Origin: Oribacterium sp. oral taxon 078 str. F0262
GTDB lineage: Bacteria > Bacillota > Clostridia > Lachnospirales > Lachnospiraceae
DNA length: 64,000 nucleotides
Reading direction: 5' to 3'
Assembly (NCBI RefSeq): GCF_000160135.1
Contig: NZ_GG729935.1
Span: forward strand, 216,186 to 280,185
Position numbers and translations under genes: made by a program. This document shows positions 26,267-36,006 of this stretch, piece by piece (the first letter of the stretch is position 1; every line of letters starts with the position of its first letter). Under the pieces are notes generated by a model. It worked only from the letters and a program-made list of their open reading frames with translations, did not search any database and was not told where the DNA came from.

Positions 26267-27703
26267 TTATCTATCTAAAGGAACCTTCAAATAACGCCTC
26301 CTGTTCGTCTCTGCTGTTTTATTCAGCAGTCCCTTATCAACAAGATCATTTAATAATTCTCTTGTGCGTGAACCTTTGATCCCAAGAATTCCCGCAAGCT
26401 CTGCCGCACTATATTCTACCCCATACTCCATTTTGCTAAGAACTTCTTTTTGCCGAGCATTTAACTGGTATTTATCTGCCGGATCTGCCGGATCTGCCGG
26501 TCTATCTGCTGGTCTATCTGCCGGAATTTCTGCCAAATAGTTTAAATTAGGCAATGTCACAAGGAACTGAGACCGGTCCGAATAGAAGACAGGTTCCTTG
26601 TCCTTTGAATAGTTGGCCGAAAACTCATAGGCTTCCCGCATCTTGCTCAATCCGCTGCCGGAGCGTTCCATATAGCCGAGTCTTGCAAAAATATCAGCAA
26701 GTACCGGATTTCGGCGGACGGATGGAACCCCTTTGATATTACGGTCTTGTATGAACGTTCCGTCCGGCATTCCGCCGGGGGAGTAAATCTCCAGACGGTC
26801 ATCAAAAATATCCAGATGTACTTCACTGCCATTGATCAGGTAGTCTCGATGAATCAGGGCATTGACCAAGGCCTCAAAATAACTGCGGTGCACATAATCC
26901 GGCAGTTCAAGCCTTGAGTCGGGTAATTTCCTCCAAATGGTTTTAGAATTATTCTTGATAAAAGATTCCGCATCATTCAAAAGAGAGATCAGACTTCCTG
27001 CATACTCAGAATGATTCAGCGCATCCACGATACCTCCGCCTTTTGTTTTGCCGTTCCAGCGAGTGCAGAATACCCTTGAGCACCGAACAGGAGATTCATC
27101 CGCAAGAAGGGCACCTGCATTCGTGAGCTTCCCATTTGCAGCGATCATCTCAAAAGATGAGAAGTCCTTCTCTTCCAAACTCTTCCCGGTCCAGACTTTG
27201 AATCGCTCTTTCAGCTTGGTAAAGGAATAATCCGCAGCTTCAAAAGATGAATTTTGCGAATCATAGCTCGAATTTCGTCCTCTGAGAACTAATCGCTTCA
27301 AATCGGTCGAATCCGCGGGGACGCTTTCGTTTCCGATACGAATATAGGCCTCTGTTGTCCCATCTGCGGAATAGTAATATGGCGTCTCTTCCCCTTTGAA
27401 AATATGCAGCAGCAAAAGTTTCTTTCCATTTTTTGCCGCATAAAAAGACAGCTTAAACTCCGGAACAGGAGATAAGCGGTTTTTCATGATTTCACTGATT
27501 GTTTCTGCATCATGCTCTGCATCCGGAAGGCCGACAATAGAATCGTCATTGGCAATCCCAAAGATCAGGGTGCCTCCGGATGTATTGGCAAAGGCACTCA
27601 CGCTTTTACACCAGCTTTTGGGCTTCTTAAGCTCTACCGCTTGTTTTTTATCATACTCAGTTGCTTCACCGATCAGTTCTTCAATATGGTTGAATTTCAG
27701 CAA
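26267..27703 (-). CDS. AlbA_2/Schlafen-like and HATPase_c_4 domain regulator
   Basis: A 478-residue protein. The N-terminal AlbA_2 domain reads ELKKPKSWCKSVSAFANTSG with GGTLIFGIANDD (residues 26-55). The middle carries the GHKL-type ATPase motif EALVNALIHRDYL near 285 and YSPGGMPDGTF. The C-terminus is a winged helix (YSAAELAGILGIKGSRTREL). Such proteins are putative ATP-dependent transcription regulators, often on mobile or defence islands. Between the ATPase and the wHTH is a tandem PADRPADRPADPADPAD linker made of short DNA repeats (about 26474-26524), likely variable in length. The start is TTG at 27703 with AAGGG upstream. It is AT-rich relative to neighbours. Confidence 0.8.
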   Translation of the reverse strand: MLKFNHIEELIGEATEYDKKQAVELKKPKSWCKSVSAFANTSGGTLIFGIANDDSIVGLPDAEHDAETISEIMKNRLSPVPEFKLSFYAAKNGKKLLLLHIFKGEETPYYYSADGTTEAYIRIGNESVPADSTDLKRLVLRGRNSSYDSQNSSFEAADYSFTKLKERFKVWTGKSLEEKDFSSFEMIAANGKLTNAGALLADESPVRCSRVFCTRWNGKTKGGGIVDALNHSEYAGSLISLLNDAESFIKNNSKTIWRKLPDSRLELPDYVHRSYFEALVNALIHRDYLINGSEVHLDIFDDRLEIYSPGGMPDGTFIQDRNIKGVPSVRRNPVLADIFARLGYMERSGSGLSKMREAYEFSANYSKDKEPVFYSDRSQFLVTLPNLNYLAEIPADRPADRPADPADPADKYQLNARQKEVLSKMEYGVEYSAAELAGILGIKGSRTRELLNDLVDKGLLNKTAETNRRRYLKVPLDR

Positions 27704-27784
27704 ATTTATCCCTTTTCAGCAGCTTATCCTGCAAAACTTTACGCCAAGAAGCCCATGCCGACTTCATAGTGCCAGGACAGGGGC

Positions 27785-28549
27785 TCAATACGGCGGTCCA
27801 TAGATGAGCAGGAGCGTGCCCTCCCGGACAGAGATCTCCGCCTCCTCTCCGATAAATTCGTTGGAAAGTCCCGTCGGGAGGAGGTTTGTGAGTCTGACAT
27901 CCTCTATGAGATAGCGAAAGCCTCTTTCGCTCACGCCCAATGAGAAATCCGTGAAGGAGAGGGCGGAGAAATATCCCCTCCTCTCCGAGGAGAAACGGCG
28001 GCTCCCGTTTCGAAGCGCAGTCACAATCTCCGTCTCTCCGTGGAGATAGGCCCTGCATCCCTTCTCCGCGAGAAAGGCAAGGAGCTGGAGGTTCGCTATA
28101 CTGTGATCGATCCTCTTCCCTCCCGCTCCGAGGAGGTGGAACTCCCGGAAGCCCTTTTTCAGTCCGATGCGGCAGGCGGCGAGCAGGTCGGAATCATTTT
28201 TCACCGGATCGATCCTCCCGGTCTCCACGCCCTCGTACTCCCCGCGCACGATCCGCGAGAGATAGTCCGCCCTCTCCGAATCAGAAAAGATAGAGATCCC
28301 CTTCCTCTCCTCTCTGCCCCGCTTCCCTCCGGGAAGCTCCATGGAATCAAAGTCTCCGATCAGAAGGTCCGGCTTCACAGAGAGCGCCTTAAGATGGAGA
28401 TATCCCGCATCCGCCGCGATCAGATAATCCGTCTCCCCGATAGGAAAGGGAAGGCCGAAGAAATCCCCGGCCCCGACCAGGATGCACCTTCCCTCATGCC
28501 CGTTCTCTCCCCGCTCTCCTCCCGCTCTTTCCTCTCCCTCCTCCTTCAT
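27785..28549 (-). CDS. thiN: Thiamine pyrophosphokinase
   Basis: A 254-residue enzyme making thiamine diphosphate from thiamine and ATP. Motifs: AADAGYLHL, LLIGDFDSME, KNDSDLLAA and GAGGKRIDHSIANLQLL, all typical. Between the second and third motif there is an insert of about 40 residues (GKRGREERKG...EGVETGRIDP) that the usual 210-residue enzyme lacks. The N-terminal 20 residues are charged, so the true start may be later than 28549. It lies downstream of tadA by 72 bp. Confidence 0.9.
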   Translation of the reverse strand: MKEEGEERAGGERGENGHEGRCILVGAGDFFGLPFPIGETDYLIAADAGYLHLKALSVKPDLLIGDFDSMELPGGKRGREERKGISIFSDSERADYLSRIVRGEYEGVETGRIDPVKNDSDLLAACRIGLKKGFREFHLLGAGGKRIDHSIANLQLLAFLAEKGCRAYLHGETEIVTALRNGSRRFSSERRGYFSALSFTDFSLGVSERGFRYLIEDVRLTNLLPTGLSNEFIGEEAEISVREGTLLLIYGPPY

Positions 28550-28621
28550 CCTCTATCCTCTCTTTTCCCTCTCTACAAGGCCTGCTCTCTCAGTATCTTT
28601 CTTCCGGCATTTCCATTCTGC

Positions 28622-29161
28622 TCATTCTTCACTGTCGGAATGAGCCCGGAGCCTTCCGAAAAAATCCGTCATAAGCCTTTTACAGTCCTCCCGGAGAACC
28701 GGCGGCAGGAGCTCTACCCGGTGATTGAGTGCCGAAAGCTGCAGGATATCCAAAACGGAGCCGCAGAAGCCTGCCTTCGGATTTTCCGCCCCGAAGAGAA
28801 GCCTCGGTATCCGCGCCTGCAGGATCGCCCCCGCGCACATAGGGCAGGGCTCCAGCGTCACAATCATCGTGCAGTCCTCCAGCCTCCAGTCCCCGAGCCT
28901 TCTGCACGCCTTCGAAATCGCGCTGATCTCCGCGTGCTTTAAGGCGCTTTTGTCGCGGTTTCTCCGATTATAGCCCCTTCCGATGATTTCCCCGGGCCGT
29001 ATCGACTGCTCCTCCGCCCTTTGATCTGCGCGGCTCCCCGGGAGTCTCCCGTCATAGACGATGAGGCAGCCGATCGGAACATCGCCGTTTCGCTCCGCCT
29101 TCTTCGCCTCCCGTATCGCAAGGCGCATGAGCTCCTCCGGGGAATAGGGAAGCTCTCTCAT
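28622..29161 (-). CDS. tadA: tRNA-specific adenosine deaminase
   Basis: A 179-residue zinc deaminase converting A34 to inosine in tRNA-Arg(ACG). The active site reads HAE (in LKHAEISAI) and PCPMCAGAI. An insert of about 20 residues, [20 protein letters not shown], lies between the first strands (residues 39-58), explaining the extra length over the usual 150-160. Its ATG overlaps the deoB stop (ATGA), so it is coupled to the nucleoside operon. Confidence 0.93.
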   Translation of the reverse strand: MRELPYSPEELMRLAIREAKKAERNGDVPIGCLIVYDGRLPGSRADQRAEEQSIRPGEIIGRGYNRRNRDKSALKHAEISAISKACRRLGDWRLEDCTMIVTLEPCPMCAGAILQARIPRLLFGAENPKAGFCGSVLDILQLSALNHRVELLPPVLREDCKRLMTDFFGRLRAHSDSEE

Positions 29162-30360
29162 CGAAGGAGCGGAAGGAGAGAAGCTCCGATGCAGTTTTCC
29201 GGAAGGCTCAGAGAGAAATTATCCGCGATGCTCGCGCCGATCACCGCGAAGCTCTCCTGCTCCGGCAGCTCTCCTCCGGACAGTTTCTCATTATAGAGAA
29301 GAAGAGGAACCTGCTCTCTCGTGTGATCCGTCCCCCGGAAGGTCGGGTCATTGCCATGGTCTGCACTGAGCAGGAGAAGATCGTCTTCCCTGAGAAGCGG
29401 GAGAAGCTCCCCGAGCTTTGCATCGAATCTCTCGATCTCCCCCGCGTAGCCCTCCGGATCCCTTCTGTGCCCGTAGAGCGCGTCAAAATCCACGAGATTT
29501 ACAAAGCAAAGCCCCGTAAAGTCCCGCTCTCCCGCGATCTCTATCGTCTGCTCCATGCCGTTTACGGAGCTTTTGGAGCGGATCGCCTCCGTGATTCCCT
29601 CCCCGACAAAGATATCATTGATCTTTCCGACGGAGATCACGTCATAGCCCTTCTCCTTCAGCACATTCAGCACCGTGCGCCCCGTGGGCTTTAATGCGAG
29701 GTCATGACGGTTCGCGGTCCGCTTGAACTCCCCTCTTTTCTCACCGACATAGGGTCTTGCGATGACTCTTCCGACTCTCCACTCATCCCGCATCGTGATC
29801 TCCCTCGCGATCTCACAGCAGCGGTAGAGCTCCGAGAGGCCGAAGATCGCGGGGTCCTCATGGCCCGCGATCTGAAGGACAGAATCCGCGGAGGTATAGA
29901 CGATCATACTTCCGTCCCGGATCTGCTCCTCCCCGAGCTCATCCAGAATCTCGGTCCCGGAGGCCGCCTTGTTCCCGATCACTTTCCTCCCGCAGCGCTT
30001 CTCAAGCTCCTCCACGAGCTCCTTCGGAAAGCCGGTCTCCGTAAAGGTAATGAAAGGCTTATCGGTCCGAATGCCCATCATCTCCCAGTGTCCGGTCATC
30101 GTATCCTTTCCGTTGCTCGCTTCATTCAGTCTGCAATAATAGGAAAGAGGCTGTGCTGCGGGGCTTATGCCCCTTAGGCTTGTCAGGTTTCCGATCCCCA
30201 GGCGGCCCAGATTCGGGATCCGCATCCCGGGGACCCGCTCCGCGATATGCGAAAAGGTGTTGGCCCCGCTGTCGGAAAAGCGCTCCGCGTCTCTCGCATT
30301 CCCGATCCCCAGGGAGTCCAGCACGATCAAAAATATTCTCCGATATCTCATAGTCCGCAT
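29158..30360 (-). CDS. deoB: Phosphopentomutase
   Basis: A 400-residue member of the alkaline phosphatase superfamily interconverting ribose 1- and 5-phosphate (and deoxy forms). It begins [20 protein letters not shown] with the metal Asp, has NTFSHIAE with the reactive position in SGANTFSH, and ends with [20 protein letters not shown], the second metal site. It serves the phosphorolysis products of the upstream udp and deoD. No deoC is present in the window. ATG 30360 has AAGGA upstream. Confidence 0.96.
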   Translation of the reverse strand: MRTMRYRRIFLIVLDSLGIGNARDAERFSDSGANTFSHIAERVPGMRIPNLGRLGIGNLTSLRGISPAAQPLSYYCRLNEASNGKDTMTGHWEMMGIRTDKPFITFTETGFPKELVEELEKRCGRKVIGNKAASGTEILDELGEEQIRDGSMIVYTSADSVLQIAGHEDPAIFGLSELYRCCEIAREITMRDEWRVGRVIARPYVGEKRGEFKRTANRHDLALKPTGRTVLNVLKEKGYDVISVGKINDIFVGEGITEAIRSKSSVNGMEQTIEIAGERDFTGLCFVNLVDFDALYGHRRDPEGYAGEIERFDAKLGELLPLLREDDLLLLSADHGNDPTFRGTDHTREQVPLLLYNEKLSGGELPEQESFAVIGASIADNFSLSLPENCIGASLLPLLR

Positions 30361-30394
30361 CCCGTCCTTTCTGCGCCTCCGCGTTTTCTTCTCT

Positions 30395-31198
30395 CTATTT
30401 CCGGCATTCCTTCTCCGTTTCGGATTTCCCCTTCTCCTCCCGGATCAGCTGTCGGATCGCCTCGACAGAGCAGCGGATCGCCCGGTCCGTATCGTGCTCT
30501 ATGGGGTTGGACAGCCCCGCCTTATTTCGCTCCTGATTGGACATGATGAAGAGGACCGCCGCGGCCCGGACCCTGAGATAGGAAGCCACCGTAAAGAGCG
30601 CCGCGCTCTCCATCTCCGAGGCCTTGCAGCCAAGCTTCTTCCAGGCCTCCCACTTTTGAAGAAGCTCATAGCCCACGGGAAGCTCCTCCGGCTTATGCTG
30701 CCCGTAAAAGGCATCCTTACATTGCACGACTCCGACATGATATCGAAATCCCAGCGTCTCCGCCGCCCGGACCAGCATCTCTGTTAGATGAAAATCGGGC
30801 ACGGCCGGCCACTCTATGGGGGCATACTCCCGGCTCGTCCCCTCCATGCGCACCGCGCCGCTCGCGATGACCAGATCCCCGCTCTCGACGGAGAGCTCCA
30901 TCCCTCCCGCCGTGCCGACCCGGATGAAGCAGTCCGCGCCGCAGATCCGAAGCTCTTCCATCGCAATGGAAGCCGAGGGCCCTCCGATCCCGGTCGAGCA
31001 GACACTGACCGGGACTCCCTCCAGCTTTCCCGTATAGGTGACGAATTCCCGGTGCTCCCCGACCTTTTCCGCTCCCTCGAAATAGGCCGCAATCTTCTCC
31101 GATCTCCCCGGATCCCCCGGAAGGATCACATATCTCCCCACCCGGGACGGCGCAACTCCGATATGATAGAGTCTCTCGTCCTCAGAATAATTGATCAT
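30395..31198 (-). CDS. udp: Uridine phosphorylase
   Basis: A 267-residue NP-I family phosphorylase. [14 protein letters not shown] (phosphate loop), [27 protein letters not shown] and the base/ribose residues in [14 protein letters not shown] are close to the uridine phosphorylase pattern. The segment [10 protein letters not shown] occupies the place of the uracil-specific loop. It splits uridine to uracil and ribose 1-phosphate. It follows deoD by 19 bp. Confidence 0.88.
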   Translation of the reverse strand: MINYSEDERLYHIGVAPSRVGRYVILPGDPGRSEKIAAYFEGAEKVGEHREFVTYTGKLEGVPVSVCSTGIGGPSASIAMEELRICGADCFIRVGTAGGMELSVESGDLVIASGAVRMEGTSREYAPIEWPAVPDFHLTEMLVRAAETLGFRYHVGVVQCKDAFYGQHKPEELPVGYELLQKWEAWKKLGCKASEMESAALFTVASYLRVRAAAVLFIMSNQERNKAGLSNPIEHDTDRAIRCSVEAIRQLIREEKGKSETEKECRK

Positions 31199-31217
31199 CT
31201 GCTCTCCCTGTCCGTTC

Positions 31218-31931
31218 TCAATCGATCTTGAGCGCCGTATTCAGCGCGATCTCCATCATCTCCGTGAAGCCGTTCTGCCTCTCCTCCGCGCTCAGCTCTC
31301 CCTCCCGGAAGAGGTGGTCCGAGATGCTCAGAATGGCGAGAGCCCTCTTCCCCGCGGCAATCGCGTTCATATAGAGCGCCGCCGCCTCCATCTCCACGCA
31401 GAGAACCCCCATGGAAGCCCACTTCCGGTTCACATCCGTGAACTGATTGTAAAAGATGTCGGAGGAGACGACATTCCCGACCCTGGGCACTGTCCCGCGC
31501 TCCCTCGCGGACTGCACTGCTTTCTCCAAAAGTCCGAAGTCCGCGATCGGCGCAAAGCTCCCGGGAAGCTCATATTGATAGGCGTAGTTCGAATCCGTGC
31601 ACGCTCCCATCGCGATCACGATATCCTTAAGCTCAATATCCTCCTGGAGCCCTCCCGCTGAGCCGATTCTTATGATATTTTCCACAGCATAGTGATGGAA
31701 AAGCTCATAGGAATAGATCGAGACAGAGGGGATGCCCATCCCCCCTCCCATGACGGAGATCTCCTTTCCCCGGTAGCTCCCCGTAAAGCCGAGCATATTC
31801 CGGACCGTGTTGAAGCAGCGCGGCCGATCCAGATAATTCTCCGCGATGAACTTTGCCCGGAGCGGATCCCCCGGGAGCAGGACCGTTCCTGCGATCTCGC
31901 CCTTTTTTGCGGCGTTGTGCGCTGTTGGCAT
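31218..31931 (-). CDS. deoD: Purine nucleoside phosphorylase DeoD type
   Basis: A 237-residue hexameric-type [23 protein letters not shown] with [35 protein letters not shown], and [13 protein letters not shown] with the catalytic Asp in ISDHL. It releases purine bases from (deoxy)nucleosides. It is part of cdd-deoD-udp-deoB-tadA. Confidence 0.97.
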   Translation of the reverse strand: MPTAHNAAKKGEIAGTVLLPGDPLRAKFIAENYLDRPRCFNTVRNMLGFTGSYRGKEISVMGGGMGIPSVSIYSYELFHHYAVENIIRIGSAGGLQEDIELKDIVIAMGACTDSNYAYQYELPGSFAPIADFGLLEKAVQSARERGTVPRVGNVVSSDIFYNQFTDVNRKWASMGVLCVEMEAAALYMNAIAAGKRALAILSISDHLFREGELSAEERQNGFTEMMEIALNTALKID

Positions 31932-31966
31932 GATATCCTCCTTTATGATAAATCCATTCTGTCCGT

Positions 31967-32461
31967 TTATCTCGAAAGGTGAGCGGGGAGAAAGGCGTGC
32001 GGAAGCAGCTCCCCGAGCCTTAAGATCCTGTAGTCCGTCTCCGATCTCGCAAGAAGGACCTGAAAGCTCTCAAGATCGCAGAATTCAGCGAGAGCCTGCC
32101 TGCAAATGCCGCAGGGCTCACAGTAGGAGAATTCCCCGCTTCCGGAGGCTCCGCCGACAATCGCGATCTTACGGAAGCTTCTCACTCCCTCGCTGACCGC
32201 CTGAAAAAGGGCGCTCCGCTCCGCGCAGTTCGAGGCCCCGTAGGAGGCATTCTCGATATTGCATCCCCGGTAGATTCTCCCATCCTCCGAGAGCAGCGCA
32301 GCCCCGACCTGAAAGCCCGAGTAAGGGCTGTAGGAAAAGTCTCTCGCGCGGAAGGCCTCCCGGATCAGCCGCGCGTCCTCGAACTTCTCCATTCCCTCTG
32401 CTTTGATCTCCTCTCTTCTCTTGCTCTCCTCCGCCATCCTCCGGCCCCTCCCTCTTTCCAT
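31967..32461 (-). CDS. cdd: Cytidine deaminase
   Basis: A homotetrameric-type deaminase with the zinc site CAERSALF and PCGICRQALAEF, and AYSPYS-like FSYSPYSGFQVGAALL near the N-terminus. Starting at 32461 it is 164 residues. The first 23 are charged and not family-like, and a start at ATG 32392 would give the usual 140. It converts (deoxy)cytidine to (deoxy)uridine, feeding udp. First gene of the salvage operon; its leader (32462-32705) can fold into nested stems. Confidence 0.95.
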   Translation of the reverse strand: MERGRGRRMAEESKRREEIKAEGMEKFEDARLIREAFRARDFSYSPYSGFQVGAALLSEDGRIYRGCNIENASYGASNCAERSALFQAVSEGVRSFRKIAIVGGASGSGEFSYCEPCGICRQALAEFCDLESFQVLLARSETDYRILRLGELLPHAFLPAHLSR

Positions 32462-32476
32462 AACATTTTGTCCCTC

Positions 32477-32648
32477 TGAACGCCCTATATCATGCTGCCT
32501 CTTGCCCCCACTGAGTCCAGTCCATCATCTCCCTATGACATTCTTTCTTCGGAACGCCTTATCTCATGCTGCTGCCCTTTCCTCTTTGAAGTCCGCCTTC
32601 GTCCCATGGCATTATCATCGGAATGCCGTGAGTATCGCTACTTCAAAG
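32477..32648 (-). promoter_or_regulatory. Structured leader of the nucleoside-salvage operon
   Basis: A 22-bp near-repeat (GAACGCC.TAT.TCATGCTGC) occurs at 32477-32498 and 32551-32572. Further upstream an outer stem CTTTGAAGT/ACTTCAAAG (32640-32648 with 32584-32592) encloses GGCATT/AATGCC (32608-32627). This lies between queA and cdd and may bind a repressor (DeoR/CytR kind) or form an RNA element. No clear promoter hexamers were found. Confidence 0.4.
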
Positions 32649-32705
32649 AAGGGAAAAAGCGCATGGCTTCTGCCTATTCTTATGCCAAAGGCCCCGGAAT
32701 AAAGC

Positions 32706-33731
32706 TCACAGTATCAGCATCGCATCCCCAAAGCTGAAGAAGCGGTAGCGTTCTCTCACGGCCTCCGCATAGGCCTTGAGGATATGCTCCCTCCCAGCGA
32801 AGGCGGAGACCAGCATGACAAGGGTGGACTCCGGGAGATGAAAGTTCGTGATGAGGCCGTCCATCGCCCGGAAGCGATAGCCGGGGTAGATGAAGATATC
32901 CGTCCAGCCGCTTCGCGCCGGGATCCTGCCGTCCTCCTCCGCCGCGGACTCGATGCTTCGGCAGGAGGTCGTCCCGGTGCAGATTAGTCTCCCGCCCTTC
33001 GACTTACAGCGATTCATCTTCTCGGCCTCCGACTTCGGGATCCGGTAATATTCCGAGTGCATGTGATGCTCCTCCAGCCTCTCCGCCTTCACCGGGCGGA
33101 AGGTCCCGAGTCCCACATGGAGTGTGAGGCGCGCGATCTCCACTCCCATCTCCTCCACCCTCTCGAGGAGCGGCTTCGTCCAATGAAGTCCCGCCGTCGG
33201 CGCTGCCGCGGAGCCGTCGTGCTTCGCATACACGGTATTATAGCGGCTTCTGTCCTGGAGCTTATGGGTGATATAGGGAGGAAGCGGCATCTCGCCGAGC
33301 CGGTCCAGAACCTCCTCGAAGATCCCCTCGTAGAAGAAGCGGACCACACGGCTCCCATCCTCCGCGGTCCGGAGAATTTCCGCTCTCAGAATTCCTCCCC
33401 CGAACTCGACTCTGGCTCCCTCCCGAAGCTTTTTCCCGGGGCGGACGAGACACTCCCACTCATCCTTCGTCTCCCGCTTCAAAAGAAGGAGCTCGACCTT
33501 CGCTCCGCCCCCCTCCCTGCATCCGAGAAGCCGGGCCGGGATCACCTTCGTGTCATTCAGGACAAGGCAGTCGCCCGGGCGGAAATAGTCCGTAATCTCA
33601 TAAAAATGTCTGTGAGTGAGCCTCCCGCTCCTTCGGTCCATGACGAGGAGACGCGAAGAAGCGCGGTCCTCGAGCGGATCCTGAGCCACCAGCTCCTTTG
33701 GCAGCTCAAAGTAAAAATCCTTTGTATCCAT
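32706..33731 (-). CDS. queA: S-adenosylmethionine:tRNA ribosyltransferase-isomerase
   Basis: A 341-residue enzyme of queuosine synthesis that attaches epoxycyclopentane to preQ1-tRNA. Family blocks: [50 protein letters not shown] and [15 protein letters not shown]. Full length. tgt, the preceding enzyme of the pathway, is in this window at 52-53 kb but not adjacent. A large structured repeat lies directly upstream. Confidence 0.97.
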   Translation of the reverse strand: MDTKDFYFELPKELVAQDPLEDRASSRLLVMDRRSGRLTHRHFYEITDYFRPGDCLVLNDTKVIPARLLGCREGGGAKVELLLLKRETKDEWECLVRPGKKLREGARVEFGGGILRAEILRTAEDGSRVVRFFYEGIFEEVLDRLGEMPLPPYITHKLQDRSRYNTVYAKHDGSAAAPTAGLHWTKPLLERVEEMGVEIARLTLHVGLGTFRPVKAERLEEHHMHSEYYRIPKSEAEKMNRCKSKGGRLICTGTTSCRSIESAAEEDGRIPARSGWTDIFIYPGYRFRAMDGLITNFHLPESTLVMLVSAFAGREHILKAYAEAVRERYRFFSFGDAMLIL

Positions 33732-33783
33732 CCGTCTTTGATCCTTCTATTCTCTGGCGGCCTGCCGTTTTCCCGCCCGGCCC

Positions 33784-34121
33784 AGGACGCTCTCGCTCCG
33801 ACTGCCGCAGCCAGCGGCGCGTAAGCGATTTACAAAACCAAATCGCTAAACGCCGGGGCGGCAGACGGCCTGTGCACAGACAGGAAAACGGCAGGTCGCC
33901 AGGCATAAGTGTGAATGTCCGCCAACGATGCAAAAGCGCAGAAGTCTGCCATCAGGCAGACTCGGAGCGTCCTTGACCACTTCTCGAAGAGAAGTGCCTC
34001 CCGAAGGGAGGTCGGCTGATGCCTCCCGGGCGAAGCCGAGTCCTTAAACGCCGGGGCGGCAGACGGCCTGTGCACAGACAGGAAAACGGCAGGCCGCCAG
34101 GCGTAAGTGTGAATGTCCGCC
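33784..34121 (-). repeat. Structured intergenic repeat: Y, Z, X, Z modules, minus orientation
   Basis: Y at 33784-33870 (AGCGATTT...AAATCGCT stem). A Z module of about 75 bp at 33848-33923 is repeated almost exactly at 34047-34121. The X module lies between them at 33935-34042. In X the stem that reads TCTCCC/GGGAGA in other copies reads CCTCCC/GGGAGG here, a compensatory change. It covers the 5' flank of queA. Confidence 0.85.
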
Positions 34122-34200
34122 CACAAAAGTCTTATCCTTGCAGTGCTCTCTTGCTGACAGCCACAGCGGATAGAACTGCGGTGCCGCTGTTTTTCAGCGC

Positions 34201-34530
34201 CGATCTGACGTCTGTCCGTCTATAAGCAGGCCGTCTGGCGCCCCGGCGCTTGGCGATTTGGTCCCTCAAAATCGCTTACGCGCCGCTGGTCGCGCCAGCC
34301 GGAGCGAGAGCGTCCTGCGTTGGACGGGCAAACGGCAGATCGATTCGTTCCTATCCAAAACCCGATCCTGAACACACGGGACTTATCTTCACAGTGATGC
34401 TAAACGCCAGGGTGGCAGACGACCTGTGCCCAGACGGGCAAACGGCAGATCGAATCACTTCTATCAGAAGCCGAGTCGTAACCACACGGTACTTATATTC
34501 ATGCTGATTCGAAACGCTGAGGCAAGACGC
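34201..34530 (+). repeat. Structured intergenic repeat: Y module and degenerate Z modules, plus orientation
   Basis: GCAGGCCGTCTGGCGCCCCG, then GGCGATTTGGTCCCTCAAAATCGC and CGCCGCTGGTCGCGCCAGCC, followed by two degenerate units ending CGGGCAAACGGCAGATCGA (near 34326 and 34436). Opposite orientation to the neighbouring block 34121, so the two lie tail to tail. The rest of 33732-34538 holds no gene. Confidence 0.75.
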
Positions 34531-34538
34531 GGAAATGC

Positions 34539-35789
34539 TCAGGCCCCGGGGTTCTCCCCGGCTTCGATGACATCCCCGCTTCCGGCCGGGCTCTTCTGCT
34601 CTCCGGCTCCTCCCGCATCCGGGCTCTTGCTCTCCCCCGATGAGGCATTGCTCTGCTCCTGCGCCGTCGTCTGCGCGCTTTGAGACTCGCTCTGCTTCGC
34701 AGACGGCGCGGACGAAGCGCCTCCCTCCGTCGGCGCCTGTCCGACGGAGATGACGTCATTGGAGGGCGAGCTGCTCTCTGTGCTCCCCGCCGCTCCGCTC
34801 TTCTTCCCCGAGGCGGAGCTCTTCCCGCTCCCGGAGGAGGCGTTGGCCGCCGCGCTCTCCCCAGAGGACTCCGAGCCGCCGTCGACGGAGATCAGGGAGA
34901 CCTCGGAATCGATCTTCGACTGATCCTCTTTATAGATCCGTCCCGTCTGAAACGCGTCGTAAATCACAGCGAGGCGGGAATCCGAGGAGAGAGCCTGCAA
35001 AAGCCTGGAGTTCGTGGAATTGATCAGCTCCACTACCTCCTGATGATTCGTCGTGTAGTCGTTCACGAACTTCGCCTGCTCCGGGCTCATATTCTCCACA
35101 AGCTCGAACTGATTCGCCTCATTCACCTTCATATAGCAGTACATAATGGCCGGAGCCAGAGTGTCGGAGCGGCGGAATTTCACATTATAGGTGATGAATA
35201 CCAGCTTCGCATTCTCCTCCAGGCCCTTCACGGCATAGATCGCGATGTCCTGGTAGCGCTCGATATAGCCGGCCTGCGTCTTCAGCTGGGAGGCGAGCTG
35301 CGCCTTCTGCGCCTCCGTCTGATTGGTGACGCCGCTCATCTGGTAGAGCGTGTCCACATCCGCCGCGAGCTTTGCGTCGAAATATCTCTTAAAGAAATCC
35401 TCCAGGACATTGTCGTGATATTCCTTCACAATCGTCGGATCCTCGGTCTCCGGGACGGTTGTCTCCTCCGTGCTCTCCGGAAGCTCGCTCTGCGTCGCGG
35501 CTTCAGGGGAAGGCGGGGAGCTCGGATCTCCCTTCATTCCAAAACCCGCCCTCTCGAGGATCAGAACGAGGACGATGAGCACCAGAATGGCAGCGGGAAA
35601 GCGGAGGAGGGAGCCCGCCCCCGCAAAATCCTCCGGCCTGAGCCAGCGGGAGAGGTCGAGCGGGATAATGGAGCTTCCTCTTCGCAGCTTCCTGAGCTCC
35701 TCTTCCCTCTTCGGGCCCCCGCTTCCCTCCGCCTTCCCCGTTCTCAGCTCCCGATTGACGTCGTCTAAATCCTTTATCCTTCTGTCCAT
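34539..35789 (-). CDS. Membrane-anchored protein with a disordered C-terminal tail
   Basis: 416 residues: a basic cytoplasmic start, one membrane helix (about residues 65-82, FPAAILVLIVLVLILERAGF), then an alpha+beta domain (about 120-275; YHDNVLEDFFKRYFDAKLAA, FITYNVKFRRSD) that looks NTF2/SnoaL-like. It ends in 130 residues of Ser/Ala/Gly/Glu low complexity. The topology suggests an extracytoplasmic domain. Similar anchored proteins of unknown role occur in Lachnospiraceae. It stands alone upstream of a repeat block; the tuf terminator lies on its other side. Confidence 0.7.
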   Translation of the reverse strand: MDRRIKDLDDVNRELRTGKAEGSGGPKREEELRKLRRGSSIIPLDLSRWLRPEDFAGAGSLLRFPAAILVLIVLVLILERAGFGMKGDPSSPPSPEAATQSELPESTEETTVPETEDPTIVKEYHDNVLEDFFKRYFDAKLAADVDTLYQMSGVTNQTEAQKAQLASQLKTQAGYIERYQDIAIYAVKGLEENAKLVFITYNVKFRRSDTLAPAIMYCYMKVNEANQFELVENMSPEQAKFVNDYTTNHQEVVELINSTNSRLLQALSSDSRLAVIYDAFQTGRIYKEDQSKIDSEVSLISVDGGSESSGESAAANASSGSGKSSASGKKSGAAGSTESSSPSNDVISVGQAPTEGGASSAPSAKQSESQSAQTTAQEQSNASSGESKSPDAGGAGEQKSPAGSGDVIEAGENPGA

Positions 35790-35940
35790 AGTACCTTCTC
35801 TGATTCTGCAGTCCCCCGGACCCGTCCGGGTGGAAATTTTTCGAAAACCGCAAACATATCATACACGAAATCGACGCAAAATACAGTCAAAAGGAAAAGA
35901 AATCCTCAAAAGAAATCCATCTCCCGTCAAAAGCGATAGG

Positions 35941-35974
35941 AAAAGAGCCACCGATTCCGAAGAATCGATGGCTC
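35941..35974 (-). terminator. Rho-independent terminator of tuf
   Basis: On the minus strand GAGCCATCGATTC pairs with GAATCGGTGGCTC around TTCG and is followed by TTTT, 33 bp after the tuf stop. Confidence 0.9.
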
Positions 35975-36006
35975 CCTCCTATGAAATCGGATCTCAGAAT
36001 CTTAGA

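Noticed and set aside
33706-34126. Open frames reading GRLPPRRLA and similar inside the structured repeats
   Set aside because: They recur only because the repeat DNA recurs; they lie in different frames at different loci and lack start signals.
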